Assembly (NCBI GenBank): GCA_009193035.1
Contig: SWDT01000092.1
Coordinates: forward strand, 496,001-560,000
Direction: 5' to 3'
Length of the DNA: 64,000 nt
Origin: Halicephalobus mephisto
Taxonomy: Eukaryota; Nematoda; Chromadorea; Rhabditida; Panagrolaimidae
In this document: positions 23,849 through 33,277 of the stretch, in pieces
Position numbering within the stretch: the first letter of the stretch is position 1
Layout of the letters: the number at the start of each line of letters is the position of its first letter
Made by a program: the position numbers and the translations under genes
The notes under the pieces: model-generated
Database searches by the model: none
What the model was told of the DNA's origin: nothing
The model's input: only the letters and a program-made list of their open reading frames with translations

Positions 23849-25496
23849 TCATAAATTATTTATTTGATTGATTTTTTCTCGAACAACAGTAATATATTCT
23901 TTAAGGGTTTCCGTTCCCTTAGCGAATAGTAAATCGGCCCGGTAGAAAACATTTTTTTCTTCGTCTAGCTTTGCAAAGGCCATATCCAATTTTGAATTGA
24001 TTTCCCATTGAACGATGCACTCTTTCCCAATTTTGAGCTGTTCCTCGAACGTCATTTCCTAAAAAAACAAAACTCATTATCTTCTCAATTAATACAAAAA
24101 TACGTACCTTAACCAAGTCAAAAAATCGCCCTAAATTCATCTTCAGCTGAGCTACCAAACTCATCGCAGTCTTTGGACGATTGATTCCTTCGAAAGCAAC
24201 CGAGTTATCAATGAATCCAGTCCGGAAATCGACGATATATAAGGAAGCAGAAGTCTCGTTGAAGCCAATATTTTCAGCGTTCAGATCGCCTAATCCGAGA
24301 ATTTGAGCCAACAGAGATAACTGGATAATAGCTCTTGCAATTTCTCCTTTCTTCTTGGCAATTTTACGTTCGAAAGCATCCCTAAATACACATCAATTGG
24401 TAAGAGAAATTGAAACTCGAAATCAATCTTAAATAACTTTTAAAAACACTTACCAGTCCTTTTGCAGCATCGCCAAAGTTTTGAATCCGGGAATCTCTTC
24501 TCCACAAATATATACGATTTTGTCTGATGCAACAACATTAGGAATAAATTCAATGACTGCTCCGACTCCCAAAACCTCCAAAAGTTTGTAGATATATAAT
24601 TCGATCATGTTCAGAGGATCGCGGTGAGTAACTAAAATTTCAAAATAAAAGTACTGATTCACAGCAATGAACTTACTCGAAATACTTGATGCGTTGTGGT
24701 TTGTCTTCACATAAAAAACGCGTCGGGTGTCATCGAAACTTACAATACACATAGCCCCAGATCGAGTACCTAAATAATTTTTAAATCAAAATCAACATTA
24801 AATAAAATTATCCATACCAGAGGGTTTATCCTTGAAATCGACATCGATCAATTTATCGCTGAATTTGCGAATAAAGAACGATTTAGCAGCTTCTTTGATA
24901 AAAGTCGGAATATTGTCCAGGAAAGTGGCATATTCCCTCCGAATACGAAGCCATTGAATCATAAAATTTGCATAAGCAGTAAAAAATCCGGCTCCTTCTA
25001 ATAACTTTGACTGCTCATCAGCTTTAATGGCTTGTTCCTTTTTGCTACGGTTATCATCTGCTTTCCGAAAGTCTTCCACGAATAAGAGGTAGTTGGGCCA
25101 ATGAGGAAGTAATGCGTGCTTCTGAAACAATAGTAATTAATAAAATTAAATTTACAAGACGAGCTAATAAACAGTAAAATTAAATTATAAAGATTCAATA
25201 ATGATATCAAAATAACTTACTAATACGACAACCTCTAAGTTTTTGATGCCCACTTCCTCCAATTTCAATGAATCATCTAGCACATCAATAAGCTCCATAT
25301 TCCAGTTAAATAATTGCTGCCATTTCGGCTCCAAATAAAATATAGACTGCACTTCCTGTTGCAGCTGTATAATCGTTGCCTGAAAAAATAAATAAGATCT
25401 ATTCAACAAATTAAAACAAACCTTCTCCTGTAACCCGATAACAACATTGTGATGTTCCTTATTTTCATGATCAAATAGTTTGACACGTAGACGCAT
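23849..25496 (-). CDS. Ubiquitin-like domain + atypical kinase-like protein (mobile-element cargo)
   Basis: Seven exons: 25496-25422, 25379-25221, 25121-24818, 24769-24677, 24631-24454, 24381-24108 and 24058-23849. They sum to 1293 nt and give an open 430-aa protein. Residues 1-78 look like a beta-grasp ubiquitin fold (MRLRVKLFD at the start; NMELIDVLDDSLKLEEVGI at the end). A charged helical linker follows. Residues about 180-330 look like an APH/HipA/PI3K-type kinase fold: Lys201 in RVFYVKTN, Glu221 in MIELYIYKLLE, a catalytic-loop-like GLGDLNAENIGF (Asp302, Asn307) and Asp321 in YIVDF. Thus all core kinase positions seem kept. Ubl-plus-lipid-kinase fusions exist in plant PI4K-gamma. In nematodes a mobile 'kinase-related' family (krma) linked to Mavericks and MULEs has been reported; membership is a guess. 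A TTTTTTTAG acceptor lies 6 nt before the ATG. Confidence 0.7.
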
Positions 25497-25705
25497 TGTG
25501 AGCTAAAAAAATAAAGAGAATAAAATTGTGCATTAAAGCAATAGTATATGATATAAAGTCAAATAATACATGCAAAGTTCTGATATAAACAACAAAGAAG
25601 CCAAAAATTAAACTTGGCAAATCTAACACATAACGCCAAGACGAAAAAGCGCGCCAATTTGAATGCGTAAATTGGTCTTTATGTCTTCTATTGTTTACCA
25701 TAGTT

Positions 25706-26892
25706 TTAAATTTTATAATGTCCATGAGCTAATGTGTTAATTTTATTGTTACAAATATATCTTTTAAATTCTTCTTTGTTATCTTCATTCAATGCAACTT
25801 TATTTTGTTTTAGAGTATAAATCTGGTGTCTTTTAGCTTGAATCATGAATTGTTCTTTTCGAGTAACTTTTCCTTCAAACAAACATCCTTTAAAGTCGTC
25901 TAGTTTTAAAGTTTTGGTTACATTCTTCTTAACTCCTTTTGATTTCTTTTTCTCTTCTCCATCAACGCTGAATGCATATTGTTTTGGTTTTAGAAATACT
26001 CCTTCTTCCATAATCTTTCCATTCAACTCATCTTTGAACTTTCCAATCACTTTCTTATTGGATTCATCATATAATAGATGATCTTTTGGATAATCACTGA
26101 AGTCAAACCATTCTTTCATTTGACTCATATCTTTGTAAATATCTTCAGTTTCAATTTCATATATCAAACTGTCAGTGTCTTGATAACATAGTTTATGAAG
26201 ACAAATTAAAACTGAGTCTGTTCCTTTCAGAAATGGATCCTTATGATTCATCGCTCCGCGGTACTTTTTTAACATTACATCATAATGAAACTCATACATC
26301 AATATTTGCTCAAATCTAAAATACTAAATCCTACATAGATGGTTTATTAAATTCTAAGCTTGTCTTTTCATTTCAACACTCAATAAATTCTCATGAATGA
26401 TTATACTATTTTTAAAGTTGGTTTTCTAATTAATTTTAAAGCTTTATTTTCATCAGTTACCAATTGAATGTCTACTCTGTTTCGAATATTCTCCATTGTC
26501 TTTCTGAATGCAACATTGTTCATTAGTTTAAAGAAGTCCTTTTCGAAATCATTCTTAGCTTTAGTTCTCAGATTTGCATTCAACATTATATATTTTTTCA
26601 TCCAATTACTTTCCTTAAATGTCAAGATTCTGTGTATTTTCTTTAATTTCATCCACTTTGGCAGCGGTATATAAGATCCACCTTTAAATTGCTTATAACA
26701 TTTTGTCATTAGCAAATTATTGGCCCTCAAAAATGACCATCCTGAATCTTTTACTTCTTGTTTGTCAATCTTATCTTTCAGTTCATAACAAACATTTGAA
26801 TAGAATTCTTCTCTATCATCTTCTTGTAATAACGGTTGATTTTTAGTTCGAGCATAAAAAGTGATTGTCTCATCTATTCCAGGCTTTCCCAT
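25706..26892 (-). pseudogene. Broken Polinton/adintovirus-type DNA polymerase B
   Basis: Two open segments, 26892-26401 (163 aa) and 26302-25706 (198 aa), separated by about 100 bp with stops and frameshifts. The upstream segment joins an N-terminal block (containing [10 protein letters not shown]) directly to the palm region ([10 protein letters not shown]). The exonuclease region normally between them seems to have been deleted. The downstream segment keeps polymerase motif C as YQDTDS and the terminal INTLAHGH block common to these polymerases. A protein-primed polymerase of this group would copy the element's linear DNA. Here it cannot be functional. The reading frame lies about 210 bp upstream of the Ubl-kinase start, on the same strand. 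Confidence 0.85.
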
Positions 26893-27740
26893 TTGAACTT
26901 CTAAAGTGATTGTTATTTTTACATTTACTTTTCAACATTTCCGATTATTTTAGTTATTATTTCTTCATCATCTTTTGTTTCTGTTCTTTCTTTACATTTC
27001 ATACAGAATATGAGCCTGAAGGGCCCAATGCTAGAGAGAATCAATTCTTCTGCTTGCTTTGAATTGTAAACATTTAATTATTAATTATAATATTTTTATC
27101 TTTTATTGTTTTAATAATTAATAATAATCCAATTGTTGATAAATAATAAAGAAACAAGCTTATTACATAAAATATCGACAAATTTAAATGAAATTTTGAT
27201 TTCAAAATATAATATAATGAATATAATATAGATAAAAATGAATAAAGAATTCTTAACTTTCAAAGAATTAACTTTATTTGGGTACGTTAGTAGAATAAAT
27301 TTCTACTTAGTTGTGAACCCAAACGCACAACGATCATATGGATGAACGCTTTACGCTCATTTCCAAAGGAAATCTTAACTTTTCAGAATCAGTAACTATA
27401 AAAATAAATGGCGTGGCTAGTCTTACAGATGATAATTAAATCAACAGCTAACTGACACTTCAATAATTCTGATTATATAACAAATTCTTTATGAAAGAAG
27501 AATAAATCTGAATGACATGGGGATGAACGCTTCGCGTCCATTTCCTTTCGGAATACATTCAGTGAAAAATAATTCCACCTAGCCATGAACCCCAAATATG
27601 GCGATTTCCAAAAAGAATCTTAACTTTGATCATTCAGAATTGTAGGTTCCCGCGCCCGGCTGGGAACCTAAGAGAGATGGGATTGCAGAGCCCGCTCCCA
27701 CAGAATGGTACTCACTGGGTATGTTATTTCACTAATTCTA
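26893..27740. other. Non-coding interior of the element with diverged direct repeats
   Basis: Two related blocks, about 27265-27395 and 27495-27640, each hold a TTCYACYTAG...GTGAACCC-like start, a GATGAACGCTTYRCG segment and a TCTTAACTTT...TCAGAAT end. A GC-rich hairpin (AGGTTCCC...GGGAACCT, about 27644-27670) follows. No reading frame recognised. Confidence 0.5.
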
Positions 27741-27748
27741 AAAAATGT

Positions 27749-27960
27749 TATTATTTTGATTCATTTGGATAGATCCACCTATTGAATTAATAAAATATTT
27801 AAATAAAGATATTGAAATATCCACATTTCAGATCCAAAAATTTAATACACATCATTGTGGTTATTATGCTTGTTGGTATTAAAACTATTAGAAAAATATG
27901 ATTATAAAGATATTATTCTTCATTTAAGTTAAGGAATTATTCTCTTAGAAATAAAAATAT
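27749..27960 (+). pseudogene. Remnant of an adenain-like cysteine protease (Polinton PRO)
   Basis: In one frame YYFDSFG ends at a stop (27752-27772). The next frame opens with DPPIELIKYL and leads to FNTHHCGYYACWY, then a stop at about 27871. A third frame seems to continue (LEKYDYKDII). The order YFDSFG, P-P-x-E-I/L-I-x-Y-L, then an N-x-x-x-CG-x-x-x-C motif holding the catalytic Cys is that of the adenovirus-type maturation protease in Polintons. At least two frameshifts and one stop show that it is dead. Only the C-terminal third is recognisable. It lies just inside the right TIR, opposite in strand to the polymerase. Confidence 0.65.
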
Positions 27961-28039
27961 AGTAAATAATGTCAACAACTTGTTTTCTTTATTTTTCTAG
28001 TAATATCCTGGTACATAGTCTTGTCTCTATTTTTTCTTT

Positions 28040-28416
28040 ATTAATTTTTACCATATTTTTATCGACGGGTAATGGGGGTATCTCGGCTGTCCCAGTCTGG
28101 TGGATCGTAATTCCGCATTTTGATTTTGAGCGGTGTTTTTTGATAAATTACGTACTTTTTTAAGTGTGTGTACCATAAATATTGATGTGGTGGTTCAGCG
28201 GGTGGTGGGGGAAATTTCTGGCTGTCCCAGATCTGGAGAATGATAATTCTGAATGTTGATTTAATAGGATTTTTTATTAATTGATACTTTAAAATATTGG
28301 AATTAGAGTCAACTATAATAGACGTATCTAGGAAAATTGCAGTTAATCCTAGCTACCTCTCGGTGGGTGGTGGGGGAAAATTCCGGCTGTCCTAGATACG
28401 CCTATTATATACTACT
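28040..28416 (-). repeat. Right terminal inverted repeat, modular
   Basis: About 380 bp, the reverse complement of the left TIR with roughly 85-90 % identity by eye. It holds three modules, at about 28090, 28210 and 28370. Homology to the left copy runs through to the ATATGGTA...AATTAAT segment at the inner border. Confidence 0.85.
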
Positions 28417-29165
28417 CATATATTATTATTACTCGATGAGTTTCAAGTACTTGCTCGAAAAATAAAATTCTAAAAATATGAAAAATAAACTTAGTTATAT
28501 TAATTGACATTCCTATGAGACGAAAGTACCGTAATGCAATTGTGTCCCAGCACGACTCGTTATTTCTACGATATTATAGTTTTTTTATTCGTTTTTCTCC
28601 ATTTTGTGTAAAATTCGTTCTTTTGCTTGGAACATCTTTGGTATTTGGATTTCCATAATGTGTGTTTTTGAAGAAATCTCCTACGGTGGATGTTCGGATA
28701 ATCTTTTTGATTTAAGCATGTGTGTTCTTTACTCTTGAGATTTACGATAAAATTTGTCTTTTTAGCTGGCTTTACGACGTTATTGGCTGTATCAAATGCT
28801 GTATGAAAAAGTATTTTTGATCTTTAGGAAATCGTTGATACAATTGTAGACTTCGGTTGGAGTAATCTCAAACTCGGGTAATTTACTTTATTTAATCCAC
28901 GATATATGAAATTTATAAACGAAGAGGAAAATGTCGTCTCCGAACGAATAAAGAATGCTTTTTCGTCTGCTCGACAGAGTGGTAGCAATCCGCTGATTGG
29001 GTAGTTACCGTATTCATTACAGATACACCAGCAATAATCCGGCTATGAATAATGTTTGAGGTTTCTGAATGACTTTCAATTCGTGACGACAGTTCACGTC
29101 TTCGTCAGTTCGAACAGCTCAAACAAGAAAACATTTAGTGTAGGATCGTAGAAAGTAACACAATA
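28417..29165. other. Intergenic spacer
   Basis: AT-rich, 750 bp between the element and the 213-aa gene. It presumably includes that gene's promoter. Nothing specific seen. Confidence 0.4.
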
Positions 29166-29951
29166 ATGACTAAATTAGGATTGCTTCTACTGGGTTTAAG
29201 TACTTCAGATCAGCTATCTCCAACTATGTTTATAGGGTAACTACAACATAAAAACGCGTTTTTGTGCAGAATAACTACAAGAGTGAACATTAATAAGGTT
29301 TATTTTCCAGAAATATCCGAAGGTTCATGGAAAAGGAACTCATGTCGTGTATCGATTCCCTTGTCAACGAATCCATCGACCGTAATGGTCAGTCGAGAAG
29401 TTATGGATTTGTTGACAATGTGTATGAAGCACCATGTACAGATGAGATTGAAACTGACTATTGTGAAGACCAGTACTATATTGTCGGAAGAAATGATGCA
29501 ATGTCACTCGCAAGGTGTGTTGGATTCTACCCCATCGTTTCCCTGATTATTGTCTGTAATCAATTCCTCTATCAACGTCTATTTTTAGGGTTCTTTGCGT
29601 TTTGATAAACTTCCTATCATCTCGGAGACTAGTCTGGATGAAAGCGGCTTTATAGAAGATGACATCCTCCACGATGAACACGTAAAGTGGCTTACTGAAA
29701 CTACTATCTCTAACAAGCATGTGCTGTCTTCCAACGAAAATATCAATGATCAGTTGTCGTGGATAATCGATGTAAAAGACCATTCTGATGGTCATAAACA
29801 TTTGTTTAATCACACTTCTGAATCTTCTATGGAGGAATCTGGTTCGTTATTATATGAAGGCATTTCAAAGAAAACGTCATTTAAGAGGAGACTTACGAAT
29901 CTGGCACACGACATGACCGTGACGGTGCGAAAACGAAGTGGAACTTCATAA
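29166..29951 (+). CDS. Unknown 213-aa acidic protein
   Basis: Proposed exons 29166-29236, 29311-29518 and 29589-29951. The first exon starts MTKLGLLLLGLSTSD, a short hydrophobic stretch that could be a weak signal peptide. The rest is rich in Asp, Glu and Ser (for example SETSLDESGFIEDDILHDE) and ends in a basic tail (VRKRSGTS). I do not recognise a family. The last intron is the weak point. The frame only closes with a GTTGGA donor at 29519; the better-looking GTGTGT donor at 29515 would cause early termination. GTTGGT donors are used elsewhere in the window, so this is possible. A foldback repeat abuts the stop codon. Confidence 0.5.
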
Positions 29952-30160
29952 GGGAACTTGCCTAAAAAATATAAAGCTTACAGGGGAAGGGGGTCCCAGG
30001 AAAGTTCCATGTAAGCCTTATATACTTAGACAAGATCCCTAAATTAAAAAAAGCTAAAATAACCTATAAGGGAGCTTGTCTAAAATATATAAGGCTTACA
30101 TGATGCTTTTCTGGGACCCCCTTCCCCCTGTAAGCTTTACATATTTTGACAACCTCCCTA
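29951..30160. mobile_element. Foldback / MITE-like inverted repeat, about 210 bp
   Basis: Left arm 29951-30040 and right arm 30069-30160 are near-perfect reverse complements, with a 28-bp loop. The ends read AGGGA...TCCCT. Each arm contains CTTACAGGGG, AAGGGGGTCCCAG and ATGTAAGCCTTATAT-like blocks. It has no coding capacity. It starts at the last base of the preceding stop codon, so a transcript would carry a long hairpin in its 3' UTR. Confidence 0.85.
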
Positions 30161-30835
30161 AGTGACTTTAAATTACTCAAAATTAATTGAAATTGACTTG
30201 TTTTTGTTCGTTTTTATATTTTTTTCAATCCGTAACAATGTAGAATTGGGATTTTCGTAGGAGGATTGATCCCAATGAACTGATATTTTCCAAAGGAGAT
30301 TCACGTCTCGAGTCTGGAGAGAAAAACAAACAGAAAAATTGGGTAATCAGTGGATAAGTGAAAAATAAACAAATTAAAGAAATCATTAAATTTGAAAATG
30401 GTGCATTATTCAATTAATTTAATTTCGAAAATCAAAATAAAAAATTTTTAAATTTTTTTTCGTTCAAAATAATCCTAAAAATACTGTAATATTGAAAAAA
30501 AATTACATTATATATTTTTTGTATAAAAAAATAAAAAATTAATCGAAAAATTAATTCTCGTTTGTAGTAAAATTTTGGACAAATTCGGAAAATGTGAAAT
30601 TTCCGATTTAATTTCAAGAAAAATAAAAACTTGAAAAAAATTAAATATAAACAAAAAAACAAAAATTAACCGTAAATTGACATTACAGACGGAAAATGTT
30701 AAATTTATTTTAAAAACCGATTTTCTGAAAACAAAAAAATTAAAAAAAATCGATTTCGAATACGTTGAAAATCATAAATAAGATTTCTACATTTGTGATT
30801 TGGTTTGTGGATATTTATAATTTTGAATTTACAGT
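29952..30835. other. 3' flank: foldback element and AT-rich spacer
   Basis: Contains the foldback (29951-30160), an AATAAA near 30364 and a very AT-rich stretch up to the next gene. No coding sequence seen. Confidence 0.5.
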
Positions 30836-32456
30836 TTACTGGAACAATCTCAAATATGAATAAAAAGTTTTGTCCACTGCATTAATCCAGCCCTCCCAGT
30901 CTTGTCTTTCGGCGCTTTTCTGTTCGACGTGGATGAAGTGGCCCGTAATATCTCCATAATCAGCTTTCGTGCTGCATTCCTGGTGAACTTTGACTCCGTT
31001 GATGATCCTACCGAAGATGTTAGTTGTAGCCGCTAGATTGCAATTTGTGTCTTCTTTAGGGGTGTGGGCATCGTGTCCATAAGCTTCTGCCAGCTAAAAA
31101 GTACTTTTATAAGTGAATTCATTAGTTACTTACTTTGTTGACCATCAAACTAGCGTTGTTATAGATTTCATTCTTTCCAGAAGCTCCAACACTGATAAAA
31201 ACAGGGGATATTGGACAACTGAAATGGAATTATATTTAATTTAGTTTTCTTAAAATACAAAATAAAAAAAACCAATTCGCTGGTGCGACAAGTTTCCTTC
31301 CGCTGGAAAATTGTGGTTCATCGTGGGTGGTCTTTCTCTACGCACGACCACCAACGTCGTTCACTCATATATTTTTCGTCCTCTTTGTTCGAAAAACACT
31401 TTTTGTTCAAAAAATTACCTCTTTTCACTCATTCCATGCCATTGAATGAAATAATCATCAAATTCATGATTTTCATATAAAGCCATTACTTTGCTGGCGT
31501 TGTAAATAGCTTCGTTGAAGGTGTGGAACATTGTCCAATTGTTGTGAGCCGCATCCGCGATAGCATATTGAGATTGACATGGATTTGTCGGAGTTCTGAA
31601 AACAATGATGAAATTACTTTGCTTTTGATGTGACCTCCGGAAACGAGAGTTGACGCGAGGGATAGCAGAAGGAAAACGTTTTTTATCAGAACTTAAACAA
31701 CGCATATATCTCACTTCAACATCCGTGTCCCGTGTATTACTGTAGTCGTGCCGAGATCCAGTGTTCAGGGAAAGCCACAATTTCGATTTTCAACAATTTT
31801 ACTGAAGTAACTAACAAACACATACCCTATCACGGTGTATCTGCTAGCCCCCGCGATCACCAAAGATCTTCCACCAGTTTTTTCAAAGATAACTGCTGAT
31901 TGATTTCCGACATTTCCGTCAGATTCAAAATGAGGAGAAGAATGATGGATTCTCGGATATCTCGCATGGTTCCTAGAAGCGATGACGACATAACCCCAGA
32001 ATCTGCAAAATGGACGGATTTCCTCTCCATCTTTAATCAGTTCATGGATAACGGCGTATCTATCCTGCAAGTTGCTTGACTAATTGTTATTTTAGTAACT
32101 CTTACATCAAAGAAGGAAATATTAACATAATTTCGGATCATCGGGTAAAACTGCAAAACCTTCTGGGCCGTAATTCCGTTAAAATGTTCCAAACTCATCA
32201 AATACTGGATCAATCCGGAAATTTCCTCTCTCTCCTGACTCGTCGGGAGAGACCTATCCCACTCCTCCAGTGTGGTCTCGTTCTCCCTGGCAAAGTGCCG
32301 TTCGAAGAAGGCATTCATCTCCTGGATGGAATTCCATCGGTTTCTCGGTTGACTTACTCCATTTTGAATAAAGTTTGTAGTCAACAATAAGCAGACGAGA
32401 ACGCCAATCATGATACAAGGTCTAACTGGAAACTTTTCACATTTGCTCTTCAGCAT
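30836..32456 (-). CDS. Secreted protein of unrecognised family (369 aa)
   Basis: Five exons: 32456-32106, 32064-31826, 31595-31419, 31218-31134 and 31093-30836. Total 1110 nt, 369 aa, all phases closed. An N-terminal hydrophobic segment (MIGVLVCLLLTTNFIQNG, starting at residue 16) is a signal peptide or anchor. The core has pointed conserved-looking motifs: IHHSSPHFESDGNVG, GGRSLVIAGASRYT, IADAAHNN, FIQWHGMS and CPISPVFISVGASG. The His/Asp/Asn clusters could form a metal or catalytic site. I vaguely associate this motif set with uncharacterised secreted proteins outside nematodes (fungi, bacteria), but cannot name a family. Several Cys suggest disulphides. Confidence 0.75.
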
Positions 32457-33277
32457 TAGATAAAGGAGGAAACTCAGGGCGGAAACTGATATCAGGACGG
32501 ATCAAGGGTCAACTAAAAACTCTGTAGTTTTGAACTCCATCAATGATAATCATTTTCGATCAATTTTTTCAATAATTAGGAAGTTTTCCACCACATAAAA
32601 TTGTTCAATTTTGGGGAGTTTTTTTATTTATACTCCAATTAGTTGGACAAACGCCAATTAAAAAGTCAATTATATTCTGTCAACAACAGAATTGACGATG
32701 GCAGATTGGAGTTTCAACAACCAGCTGGTCCAGAAGACATACAACACCTGTTTCGGCGCATCGACATAAATACAAAAGAAAAAAGGCACTTTGAATCAAT
32801 TATTAGAAATCTGTTATCATAGTAGACAATACGAAGAGAACAAGATCCAAAGTCGTTTTCGTATCATCTTTAATTTACAGAAAATCCATGAGAAACGTTA
32901 GACAGTAGACAGAAATTTCTTTACCACTCGTATCATACCACACTACTGTGCGATACAATGGATCAGCGGGATACCACTTAGCAAGACCGAATCATTAACA
33001 AGAATCAATTTGGACAATAACGAAATTAGTTGTATCCGTGCAATTTTGTGACATTAAATTAAGGCGCGGATAATCCAAACAATATTAAATATAAGCTTTA
33101 AATTTGAGCATTGAAAATCACAAGGCTGAATTAAAATTAAAATTAAAATGAAGGTTTTGATATAATCTCTGTTTACAAAACTGAAGGCGCTTTTCTGCTC
33201 AGCAAGACCATTACCAAAACTCGAGATTTAAAGAACAAAAGAAGACACCGAAAATTAAAATATAGATCTGAAGAAAA
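32457..33277. other. Intergenic
   Basis: Spacer of about 820 bp between the secreted unknown (promoter side) and the 3' end of the SUP-26-like gene. No feature recognised. Confidence 0.4.

Larger units (their letters stand above)
23290..28416. mobile_element. 5.1-kb composite element with long TIRs: Polinton/Maverick remnants plus an Ubl-kinase gene
   Basis: Bounded by matching inverted termini (AGTAGTATATAAAAGGCGTA at the left, and its near-complement at the right). Inside, from left to right: a seven-exon Ubl-kinase gene (minus), two disrupted DNA polymerase B segments (minus), about 850 bp of non-coding repeats, and an adenain-like protease remnant (plus). Type B polymerase plus this protease, in opposite orientation, is the signature of Polintons/Mavericks and their adintovirus relatives. 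No integrase or capsid gene is visible. Full elements of this group are 15-20 kb, so most has been lost, or the pieces were captured by another TIR element. No clear target-site duplication is seen in the flanks (attgta left, catata right). Confidence 0.8.

Noticed and set aside
25471..25725. 84-codon frame upstream of the Ubl-kinase start as an extra exon
   Set aside because: It reads through a TTTTTTTAG acceptor just before the kinase ATG and shows no domain. Treated as UTR or intron.
28417..28422. Target-site duplication of the 5.1-kb element
   Set aside because: The flanks (attgta on the left, catata on the right) do not match at 5, 6, 8 or 9 bp, so no duplication could be claimed.
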